A stretch of 64,000 nt of DNA from Burkholderia savannae (GTDB lineage Bacteria > Pseudomonadota > Gammaproteobacteria > Burkholderiales > Burkholderiaceae), in assembly GCF_001524445.2 (NCBI RefSeq), contig NZ_CP013417.1, forward strand, positions 3,348,001 to 3,412,000, in the 5' to 3' direction. The translations under genes were made by a program, and so were the position numbers. Shown piece after piece: positions 18,342 through 26,049 of this stretch. Position 1 is the first letter of the stretch. Every line of letters starts with the position of its first letter. Under the pieces are notes generated by a model, which saw nothing but the letters and a program-made list of their open reading frames with translations, did not search any database and had not been told where the DNA came from.

Positions 18342-19724
18342 TCAGAACGCGTTGCGTCCGACGAATCCCTTGACGAGCGTGATCAGGATGATCTTGATGT
18401 CGAACCAGAAGGTCCAGTTCTGCATGTAGAAGAGGTCGAACTTCACGCGCGCGGCCATCTTCTCGACCTTGCGCGTCTCGCCTCGATAGCCGTTCACCTG
18501 CGCCCAGCCGGTGATGCCGGGGCGCACGCGATAACGGTACATGTAGCCGTCGACGAGCTCCTTGTAGATATCGTCGTGCTCGATCGCGTGCGGACGCGGA
18601 CCGACGACCGACATCTGGCCGAACAGCACGTTGAAGAACTGCGGCAGTTCGTCGAGCGACGTGCGGCGCAGGAACGCGCCGACTTTCGTGATCCGCGAAT
18701 CGTTGCGCGACGCCTGGCGCACGACGCCCGCCGCCTCGGCATGCACGCGCATCGTGCGGAACTTCAGGATCTCGAACTCTCGGCCGTCCACGCCCTTGCG
18801 CTTCTGCCGGAACAGCACGGGCCCCGGCGACGACAGCTTCACCGCGAGCGCAAGCGCGGCAAGAATCGGCGACAGCGGAATCAGCACCGCGAGCGCGAAC
18901 ATGCGATCGAAGATGAACTTCGGCCAGAGCTGCGGAATCGACAGCGGGCTCGTCGCGAGATTGATCGCCGGCATGCCGACCACCTGCGTGACCGAGCGGT
19001 TGAAGAACGTGATGCCGCGCACGTCGGGCAGGAAGCGCAGGTTCACGAAATCATGGCGAAACTCGCGCACGATCCGCTGGATCTGCCGCTCGTGCGACAG
19101 CGGCAGCGCGAGCCAGATCTCGTCGATCGCACCCGCGCGCACGTGGCGCTTCAGCTCGCGCAGATCGGAAACGACGGGCACGCCGCCGACCTGACGCTTC
19201 GCATCGACGGCTTGCACGCCTTCGTCGAACACGCACACGACCTCGTAGCCGTGCGACGACGCCGCGCGCAATTGCTCGAGCACCGCGCGCCCGTAGACCT
19301 CGGAACCCACGATCGCGACCGCGCGCGGCTTCGCGCCCGGCCTGCGCCAGCCCGTCAGCACGCCGTGAATCGACACCTTGCCGAGCAGCAGCACCGTGCC
19401 GGACATCAGCATCGTTCGGCCAAGCCACGCGAGCGACGCGTCGGCGTCGCCGTGCAGCAGCAACGTGAAGGTCGCGGCAACCGCCGCGACGCCGAGCCAG
19501 CCGAGCAGCACACGCGACAGCGTGCGATACGACATCTGTTCGCGCGCGCCGTCATAGACGCCGATCGCCGGAAACACGATCAGCGTCAGCGTGCACAGCA
19601 GCGCGATGGCCGTACGCTGCTCGTCGGACACGTCGAGCATGCCGCCGTCGTACAGCAATTGCGCGACCAGCGCCCCCGCCGCGACCAGCAACACATCGAG
19701 CAACTTGTTCAAGAGTCCCAACAT
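18342..19724 (-). CDS. Undecaprenyl-phosphate sugar-1-phosphate transferase (WcaJ/PssY type)
   Basis: A 460-residue polyisoprenyl-phosphate hexose-1-phosphate transferase that starts repeat-unit assembly. Four hydrophobic helices occupy the first about 115 residues. A Rossmann-like middle domain starts at PRAVAIVGSEVYGRAV. Another membrane-associated helix (FDRMFALAVLIPL) leads into the C-terminal catalytic domain, with KRKGVDGREFEILKFRTM and SLDELPQFFNVLFGQMSVVGPRPH (the essential D-E and PRP motif). The start is the ATG at 19722-19724, with GGAG upstream. The likely sugar is glucose or galactose. It is second in the minus-strand unit, 32 bases after the CRP/FNR gene. Confidence 0.93.
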   Translation of the reverse strand: MLGLLNKLLDVLLVAAGALVAQLLYDGGMLDVSDEQRTAIALLCTLTLIVFPAIGVYDGAREQMSYRTLSRVLLGWLGVAAVAATFTLLLHGDADASLAWLGRTMLMSGTVLLLGKVSIHGVLTGWRRPGAKPRAVAIVGSEVYGRAVLEQLRAASSHGYEVVCVFDEGVQAVDAKRQVGGVPVVSDLRELKRHVRAGAIDEIWLALPLSHERQIQRIVREFRHDFVNLRFLPDVRGITFFNRSVTQVVGMPAINLATSPLSIPQLWPKFIFDRMFALAVLIPLSPILAALALAVKLSSPGPVLFRQKRKGVDGREFEILKFRTMRVHAEAAGVVRQASRNDSRITKVGAFLRRTSLDELPQFFNVLFGQMSVVGPRPHAIEHDDIYKELVDGYMYRYRVRPGITGWAQVNGYRGETRKVEKMAARVKFDLFYMQNWTFWFDIKIILITLVKGFVGRNAF

Positions 19725-19756
19725 CAGTGAATCTCCGCGTTTCTTGTTATTTCGTC

Positions 19757-20566
19757 TCAAGCAGCCGAACGCACTGCACCGTGATACGCGGCGACGCGCA
19801 GCGGCCGCCCTTCCGCCGGAACCGGCTGCGGCGCATGCGCTTCGCGCCTCGCCTCGAGAATGAGGCGGTTGAATTCGCCGCGGATCACGCCGTAGCACTC
19901 GCACGCGTGCGCCTCGAGACCCTGCCGGTCGAGCACCGTGATGTGGCCGCGGCGCTGGCGAATGAGTCCCGCCTCCTGCAGCTTGCCCGCCGCTTCCGTG
20001 ATGCCTTCGCGCCGCACGCCCAGCATGTTCGCGATCGTCTGCTGCGTGACGGCGAGCTCGTCGCCTTCGACGCGATCGTGCGCGAGCAGCAGCCAGCGGC
20101 TCAGTTGCTCGCTCACGGAGTGATGCCGGTTGCAGAGCGCGCCGCGCGCGATCTGCGTCATCGCGGCCTGCCAGTAGCGCAGCATCAGCTGGAAGGTGTC
20201 GAGCGAGCGATCGAATTCGCGCCGGAATACCTGAGTCGGCACGCGATACGCGTAGCCGCCGCTGCGCACCTCGATGCGGCCCGATGCGCCGCCGCTGCCG
20301 TAGTCGGCGAGCGTCGACACGCCGACCACGCCTTCGCTGCCGACCGCGGCGACTTCGACCATCGCGCCGTCTTCCATCAGATACAGCACGGACATCATCG
20401 CGGTGGTCGGGAAATACAGGTGGCGCATCGGCTCGTCGGTTTCGCAGAGCAGCTGGGCGCTCTTGATCTTCACGAGCTCGAGGTGCGGCGCGAGCGCGCG
20501 AAGGCTGTCGTCGTCGAGCGAGCCCAGCAGGGCGTTGGCATGAAACCCATTGTTCTGATGAAGCAT
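19757..20566 (-). CDS. CRP/FNR-family transcriptional regulator (copy 1)
   Basis: A 269-residue regulator. An N-terminal cyclic-nucleotide-binding-like beta-barrel (about 15-130; includes HLYFPTTAMMSVLYLMEDG and EVAAVGSEGVVGV) is followed by a long helix. The C-terminal HTH_Crp domain contains LAVTQQTIANMLGVRREGITEAAGKLQEAGLI. The PxTAMMS barrel is of the YeiL/c-di-GMP-effector-like branch rather than true cAMP-binding Crp. The start is the ATG at 20564-20566. It heads the unit that contains the sugar transferase, export gene and glycosyltransferase, behind a sigma-54-type promoter. It is paralogous to the regulator at 21491. A role resembling the B. cenocepacia biofilm regulator BerA is an inference. 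Confidence 0.9.
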   Translation of the reverse strand: MLHQNNGFHANALLGSLDDDSLRALAPHLELVKIKSAQLLCETDEPMRHLYFPTTAMMSVLYLMEDGAMVEVAAVGSEGVVGVSTLADYGSGGASGRIEVRSGGYAYRVPTQVFRREFDRSLDTFQLMLRYWQAAMTQIARGALCNRHHSVSEQLSRWLLLAHDRVEGDELAVTQQTIANMLGVRREGITEAAGKLQEAGLIRQRRGHITVLDRQGLEAHACECYGVIRGEFNRLILEARREAHAPQPVPAEGRPLRVAAYHGAVRSAA

Positions 20567-20732
20567 GTTCGTGTCCCGGTTTGTCGGCGCCGCTCGTTTG
20601 CGGCGCAGGATTCCGTTTCGCAAGACACGGTCACAGCAAGAATCGTATGTTCCTCGGAATCGTGTCGGCGGCCCTTCTGGTCGTCCTCTTACACACTGAC
20701 GCACCACCCTCTTCGCGGGGGTGAAAACCCTT

Positions 20733-20750
20733 AAGCGATTAACGTGCCAA
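20733..20750 (-). promoter_or_regulatory. Sigma-54 (RpoN) -24/-12 promoter
   Basis: On the minus strand the sequence reads TTGGCACG-TTAA-TCGCTT. The -24 element TGGCACG is perfect. The invariant GG and GC dinucleotides are separated by the required 10 bases, and only the first part of the -12 element (TCGC for TTGC) deviates. It would start a leader of about 155 nt ahead of the CRP/FNR regulator and the unit behind it. A sigma-54 activator is encoded in the same locus (30564-31952). Confidence 0.7.
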
Positions 20751-21038
20751 TTGGTGCAATTCCTTAATATATAAAGGCATTGGCCGGAGAATTCCTATCT
20801 GAATATTTAGCCGCCAACCGAAAGCGTCTCATCCGTGGACACTTTGATACAGTTCGAGCGACAGCAGGTGTCTCATCTAACAATTTCGTAATCTTTACAA
20901 CGCCCCCGGCGCTTAGCGCTTAACCCTTCCCGCACAACGGCCGGCGCACTTTTACAGGCGCCAATGGAATGATATGACCATTTCATCTCAATAAAACGGA
21001 AGTTCGCAGCGGTTCTTTGAAAACTGTCGCAAAGGTGA

Positions 21039-21055
21039 GTCAACGAACAGTTGAC
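21039..21055. promoter_or_regulatory. Inverted repeat overlapping a TTGACA box
   Basis: GTCAAC-GAACA-GTTGAC, perfect 6-bp arms. Its right arm overlaps a TTGACA hexamer (21051-21056) that could be a plus-strand -35, with a weak CACAAT at 21076-21081. Candidate operator in the divergent control region. Confidence 0.4.
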
Positions 21056-21084
21056 ACACTCTGTCATCCAGCCCACACAATGCC

Positions 21085-21102
21085 TGTAATTCATTGATTA
21101 CA
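21085..21102. promoter_or_regulatory. TGTAAT-N6-ATTACA palindrome, CRP/FNR-like geometry
   Basis: Perfect 6-bp arms separated by six bases, similar in layout to CRP/FNR-family sites. It lies between two divergent genes that each encode such a regulator. Binding is inferred, not shown. Confidence 0.4.
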
Positions 21103-21277
21103 AACGATTTAACAAAAACACAAAAAGCTCACCGACCACCTCTCTCGGGAAATGGTAAAAATTGCCAAACGAATTTCTTGAATCGGAAATAGATACCGAA
21201 ATGTCGGCGTGCAATGCATTAAAAATGGTAAAACCGATTATTCCTTACGAAGCAATTAAGTACTTTCTCAAAAAATC

Positions 21278-21291
21278 TAGGAATATTCCTA
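21278..21291. promoter_or_regulatory. 14-bp perfect palindrome TAGGAATATTCCTA
   Basis: An uninterrupted palindrome 200 bases upstream of the right-hand regulator, in AT-rich DNA. Candidate binding site for a dimeric regulator, or for an upstream-acting activator. Confidence 0.4.
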
Positions 21292-21430
21292 AATGTTAAA
21301 ATTTGTGAAATGCGCATCGCACGCAAACCTCAAAAAATCCGCCGTGATAATCTGAAATTGGATTTTCAACGTCAAGTCGAATTAACAAATAAAAACCACA
21401 CCTGTCTAGCCAGGCAGGTTTGATCGTGCG

Positions 21431-21456
21431 CGGCGCCTTCAGGGGGCCCTGCGCCG
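21431..21456 (+). promoter_or_regulatory. Leader stem-loop before the second CRP/FNR gene
   Basis: CGGCG (21431-21435) pairs with CGCCG (21452-21456), enclosing a second stem around CAGGG/CCCTG. It is in the 5' leader, 35 bases before the GTG start. A second weaker hairpin precedes it at about 21403-21422. No known riboswitch is recognised. Confidence 0.35.
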
Positions 21457-21490
21457 TTGCTCCGGATCTCCGATCCGGGAAGGACAAGCC

Positions 21491-22285
21491 GTGACCTACC
21501 GCGAATACAAAGAGCCGTCGACGAGGACAGGCGGCATCATCGAGCTGCCGCACCGCACCGACGCCAACCGTTTTCTCGCATCGCTCGGCGTCGCCGAGCG
21601 CGCGACGCTCGCAAGCCATCTGCAGCTCGTGCACGTGAAGTCGGGGCAGGTGCTGTGCGAGCCAGGCACGCCGCTCGAGCACGTCTACCTGCCGGTCACG
21701 ACCGTCATCTCGATTCAGTACGCGTCGTCGGACGGCATGACGCTCGAGATCGCGGAGATCGGCAACGAAGGGATCGTGAGCCCGCAGCTCGTCGGCAGCG
21801 ACGGTGCGACGCCGTGCCGCGTGATAACTTGCCGCGACGGCTTTTCGTATCGGCTCAGCGCGCGCGTGCTGTCGAACCTGCTCGAGGAATCGGCGCAGAT
21901 CCGCCAGGCGATCTTTCGCTGCACGCATCTGCTGATGGCGCAGGCAAAGCAGATCTCGTTCTGCAGCCGGCATCACGTATTGAAGAACCAGCTTTGCCGG
22001 TGGTTCCTGCTCGCGTACGACCGCTCGCGCAGCGTAGAAATCCAGGTCACGCACAGCATGCTCGCGCAAATGCTCGGCGTGCGTCGCGAAACCGTCACCG
22101 ACGCGGCGGGCGACATCCAGAAGATGGGGCTGATCCGCCAGTACCGCAGCTCGATCATCCTCGTCGACCTGCCCGGGCTCGATGCACAGTCGTGCGGATG
22201 CCACACGATCATCCGCGACGAGATGAAGAAGATCCTGTCCGCGCCGACGAGCGCGTCCGGCGCGCTCACCGAATTGCGCAGCTGA
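21491..22285 (+). CDS. CRP/FNR-family transcriptional regulator (copy 2)
   Basis: A 264-residue paralogue of the regulator at 19757. It shares the barrel segment (HVYLPVTTVISIQYASSDG, EIAEIGNEGIV) and the winged helix (VTHSMLAQMLGVRRETVTDAAGDIQKMGLIRQY). It starts at GTG 21491, with AAGGA upstream. It is divergent from copy 1 across the AT-rich control region and is the first gene upstream of the carrier-protein operon (236 bases before it). The two copies probably regulate the locus together or antagonistically. The effector could be c-di-GMP, as for some Burkholderia members, but no binding residues can be confirmed here. Confidence 0.9.
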   Translation: MTYREYKEPSTRTGGIIELPHRTDANRFLASLGVAERATLASHLQLVHVKSGQVLCEPGTPLEHVYLPVTTVISIQYASSDGMTLEIAEIGNEGIVSPQLVGSDGATPCRVITCRDGFSYRLSARVLSNLLEESAQIRQAIFRCTHLLMAQAKQISFCSRHHVLKNQLCRWFLLAYDRSRSVEIQVTHSMLAQMLGVRRETVTDAAGDIQKMGLIRQYRSSIILVDLPGLDAQSCGCHTIIRDEMKKILSAPTSASGALTELRS

Positions 22286-22521
22286 CCCCGCTTCGCGCCG
22301 CACGCTCGCGGCGGCGCGCGCTTCATGCGACATCTTCGTACGGCACCGTCAACGCACGCGCGGCGCACGGTGCACGCCCTCCGCGCGGTGCGCGACTACG
22401 TCGGTTAGGTGCCGAACAGAACCACCGCATGCCCGATGGTCTACTAGCCACGATACGCCACGCGGGCGTCATGAGTCTTGCCCGCAGGTACGGGGAACCT
22501 CATTCAAGCCGGAGCCGCCAG

Positions 22522-22773
22522 ATGAAAAACGAATTGAGAACAATCATCAAGGACGTCGCGCATCTCGAAGCGTCGATCGACCACATCGCGGACAGCGACG
22601 ATCTGTACGAGGCAGGTCTGTCTTCGCTGAACACGATTCAACTGATGCTTGCCATCGAGAAGCACTTCAACATCGAGATTCCGGACGAAATGCTGAATCG
22701 CCAGCTGTTCCAAAGCATCGATTCGCTCGCCGGGGCCGTCACGCAACTGCAGCGCGCCGAGCAATCCGCATGA
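22522..22773 (+). CDS. Acyl carrier protein (aminoacyl carrier protein candidate)
   Basis: An 83-residue free-standing carrier protein. The phosphopantetheine attachment serine is S35 in AGLSSLNTIQLM, preceded by the acidic DSDDLYE loop. The C-terminal helix IEIPDEMLNRQLFQSI fits the four-helix ACP fold. GGAG lies nine bases upstream of the ATG at 22522. Its stop overlaps the next start (ATGA). Because a synthetase-like amino acid:carrier-protein ligase is encoded two genes later, the likely cargo is an aminoacyl rather than a fatty-acyl group. The 236-base upstream gap shows no recognisable promoter. Confidence 0.92.
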   Translation: MKNELRTIIKDVAHLEASIDHIADSDDLYEAGLSSLNTIQLMLAIEKHFNIEIPDEMLNRQLFQSIDSLAGAVTQLQRAEQSA

Positions 22774-23993
22774 AGCGCTTCGACGCCGAAACCGGCAGCG
22801 CACGCGTCGCTGCCGTCGAATCCCCGCTTGCGGAAGATCATACGTTGAACGAAGCAGCGCGCCGAGTCGCGCAAGTCGCCGCGCGCTTCGCCGATGCCGT
22901 CGATCGCGACGCGCGCTTTCCGACCGAAGCGATCGACGCGATGCGCGAAGAACGTCTGCTCGGCGCGCTCGTGCCGACCGAGCTGGGCGGCCGGGGCGCG
23001 TCGCTCACGGCCGTTTCCGCCGCGTGCGGGATCATCGGCCAGGCGTGCTCGTCGGCCGCGATGATCTACGCGATGCATCAGACGCAGGTCGCCAGCATCG
23101 TCGATCATGCGTTGTCGAGCGACTGGCATCGCCGCTTCATCGAGCAGCTCGCCGAGCGCGAATGGCTGCTCGCCTCGGCGACGTCCGAAGAGGAAGTCGG
23201 CGGCAATCTGCGCAACAGCCGCTGCGCGATCGAAGCGGACGGCGACATGTTCACGCTCGCGAAACTCGCGCCGACCATCTCGTACGGCGCGCAGGCCGAC
23301 GCGATCCTCGTCACCGCGCGGCGCGATCGCGACGCGCCCGCCGCCGAGCAGGTGCTCGTCACGCTGCTGAAGGAAAACGCAACCCTCACGCGCCGCAGCG
23401 GCTGGGATACGTTCGGCATGCGCGGCACCTGCAGCGAAGGCTTCGCGCTCGACGCGCGCGGCTATTGCGAGCAGATCTTCCCGGTGCCGTTCGCGCAGAT
23501 CGCCGAGCGGACCATGGTGCCAACGTCGCACATCCTGTGGGCGGCCGTGTGGACCGGCATCGCGAACGACGCGTTCCTGCGCGCGCATCAGTTCTTCCGC
23601 GCGCAGATGCAAAAGCAAGGCGGCACGCTGCCGCCGTCCGGCCGCCGGATCGCCGACGCGCTCGCGCTGCTGCAGGCGATGCAGGCGCGCATCGACGGCG
23701 CGCTGCGCCTGCACGAGCAGAGCGCCGCGCGCTCGTGGTCCGCGTCGATGGCGCAGGCGGCCGAGATCAACACGCTGAAGACTTACGTGTCGACGACCGC
23801 GCTCGACGTGGTCAAGCACGCGACGATGATCTGCGGGATGGCGTCGTACAAGAACGGCACGCCATACACGCTCGGCCGCCACATCCGCGACCTGCATTCG
23901 GCGCCGCTCATGATCAGCAACGATCGCATCGAAGCCAACACGGCGAACCTGCTGCTCGCGTTGCGTCCCGCAACGCTGGAGAGAGAGATTTGA
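22770..23993 (+). CDS. Acyl-CoA dehydrogenase-like flavoprotein
   Basis: A 407-residue protein of the acyl-CoA dehydrogenase fold: an N-terminal helical domain (about 25-135; LLGALVPTELGGRGASLTAVSAACGIIGQACSSAAM), a middle beta domain (about 140-240; LLASATSEEEVGGN), and a C-terminal helical bundle (about 250-390; MICGMASYKNGTPYTLGRHIRDLHSAPLMISND). It overlaps the carrier-protein gene by four bases (ATGA) and runs five bases short of the ligase start. In such a setting the enzyme more likely acts on a carrier-protein thioester than on CoA. Whether it oxidises the aminoacyl group, or serves another redox step, is inference. The catalytic base was not assigned. Confidence 0.88.
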   Translation: MKRFDAETGSARVAAVESPLAEDHTLNEAARRVAQVAARFADAVDRDARFPTEAIDAMREERLLGALVPTELGGRGASLTAVSAACGIIGQACSSAAMIYAMHQTQVASIVDHALSSDWHRRFIEQLAEREWLLASATSEEEVGGNLRNSRCAIEADGDMFTLAKLAPTISYGAQADAILVTARRDRDAPAAEQVLVTLLKENATLTRRSGWDTFGMRGTCSEGFALDARGYCEQIFPVPFAQIAERTMVPTSHILWAAVWTGIANDAFLRAHQFFRAQMQKQGGTLPPSGRRIADALALLQAMQARIDGALRLHEQSAARSWSASMAQAAEINTLKTYVSTTALDVVKHATMICGMASYKNGTPYTLGRHIRDLHSAPLMISNDRIEANTANLLLALRPATLEREI

Positions 23994-23998
23994 ACGAC

Positions 23999-24964
23999 AT
24001 GACCAACCCTTCCGCGCGCGCGGCCGAAGCGGCTCGGGCGCCCATCGATCGCGGCGGCGTGAACCCGTTGCGCGACGAACTCGTCGAAGCGGGGCTGCTG
24101 ATCTCGACGGGCATTCAGGGCCTGTTCGGCCGCAGCGAGAAGTTCGAACGCGTCGTCGACGCGCTCGACGGCTACATCACGCGCCTTGGCGCCGACCAGC
24201 ACGCGGAAGTGCTGCGCTTCCCGCCCGCGATGAGCCGCCCCGAGTTCGAGCGCAGCGAATATCTGAAGAGCTTCCCGCAACTCGCGGGCACCGTGCACAG
24301 TTTTTGCGGCAACGAGCACGATCACCAGCGCGTGCTGCAATGCCTCGATCGCGGCGACGACTGGACCGAGAATCAGAAGCCGACCTATGTCGTGATGACG
24401 CCCGCCGCATGCTACCCGGTCTATCCGGTCGTCGCGCAGCGCGGCGCGCTGCCCGCCGACGGCCGGATCGTCGATGCGTTCTCGTACTGCTTCCGCCACG
24501 AGCCGTCGCTCGATCCGACGCGCATGCAATTGTTCCGGATGCGCGAATACATCCGGATCGGCACACCCGAGCAGATCCTCGCGTTCCGCCAGGACTGGAT
24601 CGAGCGCGGCACGCGAATGATTGACGCGCTGCAGTTGCCGAACAGCATCGATCTCGCGAACGATCCGTTTTTCGGCCGCGGCGGCAAGATCGTCGCGAGC
24701 AGCCAGCGCGATCAGAACCTGAAGTTCGAACTCCTGATTCCGATCGAATACGACGGCCGCCTGACCGCGTGCCTGAGCTTCAACTACCACATGGACCACT
24801 TCGGCCTGCTGTGGGGCATCAAGACGGCCGAGGCCGCGGTCGCGCACACGGGCTGCGTGGGCTTCGGCCTCGAGCGCCTGACGCTCGGCCTCTTCAGGCA
24901 TCACGGCTTCGATCCGGACGCATGGCCGCAAGCGGTACGCGACGTACTGTGGGGACATCGATGA
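23999..24964 (+). CDS. Amino acid:[carrier protein] ligase (atypical seryl-tRNA-synthetase-like)
   Basis: A 321-residue class II synthetase core without the tRNA-binding coiled coil of SerRS. Members activate a small amino acid (glycine or alanine in studied cases) with ATP and load it onto the phosphopantetheine of a carrier protein. Motif 2 is FRMREYIRIG and motif 3 is GFGLERLTLGLF. C138, E183 and C286 match in kind and spacing the Cys-Glu-Cys zinc site of characterised ligases. The start is the ATG at 23999, five bases after the dehydrogenase stop. The end overlaps the DUF1839 gene (ATGA). The partner is almost certainly the carrier protein at 22522. Confidence 0.92.
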   Translation: MTNPSARAAEAARAPIDRGGVNPLRDELVEAGLLISTGIQGLFGRSEKFERVVDALDGYITRLGADQHAEVLRFPPAMSRPEFERSEYLKSFPQLAGTVHSFCGNEHDHQRVLQCLDRGDDWTENQKPTYVVMTPAACYPVYPVVAQRGALPADGRIVDAFSYCFRHEPSLDPTRMQLFRMREYIRIGTPEQILAFRQDWIERGTRMIDALQLPNSIDLANDPFFGRGGKIVASSQRDQNLKFELLIPIEYDGRLTACLSFNYHMDHFGLLWGIKTAEAAVAHTGCVGFGLERLTLGLFRHHGFDPDAWPQAVRDVLWGHR

Positions 24965-26049
24965 GCAGCATCCTGCTCGACGCGCCGGCGAACGGCGCGT
25001 CGCTCGAAGAAATCTTCACCGACATCCGGCATCGCGTGCGGCACTACCGCCCGCACGCGCTGCACGGGCCGCAGATGGTCTGGAAGCAAACCAACTGCTA
25101 CGTCGATCTGTGGATCGAGGTGCTCGGCTGGTGGGGGCTCAATCCGTACGCGGCGCTGCCGTTTACGATCACGCTCGACTTCGAGGGCGACCAGTTCTCG
25201 TTCTTCAAGTTTCCGTTCGAGGATCTCGAGACGCTGTACGGAATCGTCGTGCAGGAGCACGCGATCTTCGAACCCGTCGACGCGCACGTCGAGAACCAGG
25301 TCGCGCGCGGCAACCTGATGCTCGTCGAAGTCGACGCATGGTATCTGCCCGACACGCGCGGCAACAGCTATCAGACCGAGCACACGAAAACGACGATCGG
25401 CATCGACGCGATCGATCGCGAACGCCGCCGCGTCGGCTACTTCCACAACAGCGGCTATTACCTCGCGGAAGGCATCGATTACGACGGCCTGTTCGGCAAG
25501 CACGGGCCGACGCAGCTCGTGCCGTACGTCGAATGCGCGAAGCGGCGATTCAAGCCGCTCGAGGAACGCGAGCTGTGCGCAGCGTCGCTCGGCCTCCTCG
25601 CGCGCCACCTGAAGCGCCGGCCCGCATCGAACCCGATCGCCGCGTTCCGCGAGCAGCTCGCGCGCGACGCGAAGACGATCGCGTCGCGGCCGATCTCGTA
25701 CTTCCACGTGTATTCGTTCAATACGCTGCGCCAGCTCGGCGCGAACTTCGAGCTGTTCGGCCGCTATCTGCGCTGGCTCGAGGCGAGCGGCTGCAACGGC
25801 GCGTTCGACACGCTCGTCGCCGCGTGCGACACGATCGCGTCCGAATCGATGGTGCTCGAATTCCGCCTCGCGCGTGCGAGCGCACGCGGCAAGGAGGAAC
25901 GCGGCGAGAGCAGTCTCGACATTCTCGAGCGCGCGTACGCCTCGCTCGTCGACGGCGTCGCGCGAATCGCGCCGCCCGGCAAGGCCGAGCCGAATCCGCC
26001 GTTCGGCACGCTGTACGTGCCGCCGAGGCCCGTCTCCACGGTCAGATGA
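24961..26049 (+). CDS. DUF1839 family protein
   Basis: A 362-residue soluble protein of a family of unknown function that is repeatedly found beside synthetase-like carrier-protein ligases. Visible features are HGPQMVWKQTNCYVDLWIEVLGWWG near the N-terminus and conserved aromatics and acids (FEGDQFSFFKFPFEDLETLYG, VEVDAWYLPDTRGNSYQTEHTKT). The C-terminal half is helical. It starts at ATG 24961, overlapping the ligase stop, and ends overlapping the GH2 start (ATGA). A role as the aminoacyl transferase that moves the amino acid from the carrier protein to its acceptor is a reasonable guess from position only. Confidence 0.85.
   Translation: MSSILLDAPANGASLEEIFTDIRHRVRHYRPHALHGPQMVWKQTNCYVDLWIEVLGWWGLNPYAALPFTITLDFEGDQFSFFKFPFEDLETLYGIVVQEHAIFEPVDAHVENQVARGNLMLVEVDAWYLPDTRGNSYQTEHTKTTIGIDAIDRERRRVGYFHNSGYYLAEGIDYDGLFGKHGPTQLVPYVECAKRRFKPLEERELCAASLGLLARHLKRRPASNPIAAFREQLARDAKTIASRPISYFHVYSFNTLRQLGANFELFGRYLRWLEASGCNGAFDTLVAACDTIASESMVLEFRLARASARGKEERGESSLDILERAYASLVDGVARIAPPGKAEPNPPFGTLYVPPRPVSTVR

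Larger units (their letters stand above)
20567..21490. other. AT-rich divergent control region of the exopolysaccharide locus
   Basis: About 920 bases, strikingly AT-rich compared with the rest of the window, between two divergent CRP/FNR genes. No protein gene is seen. It holds a sigma-54-type promoter facing left and a TTGACA box at 21051-21056. It also holds several palindromes (21039-21055, 21085-21102, 21278-21291) and a leader stem-loop before the right-hand regulator. These are listed separately. Confidence 0.85.
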
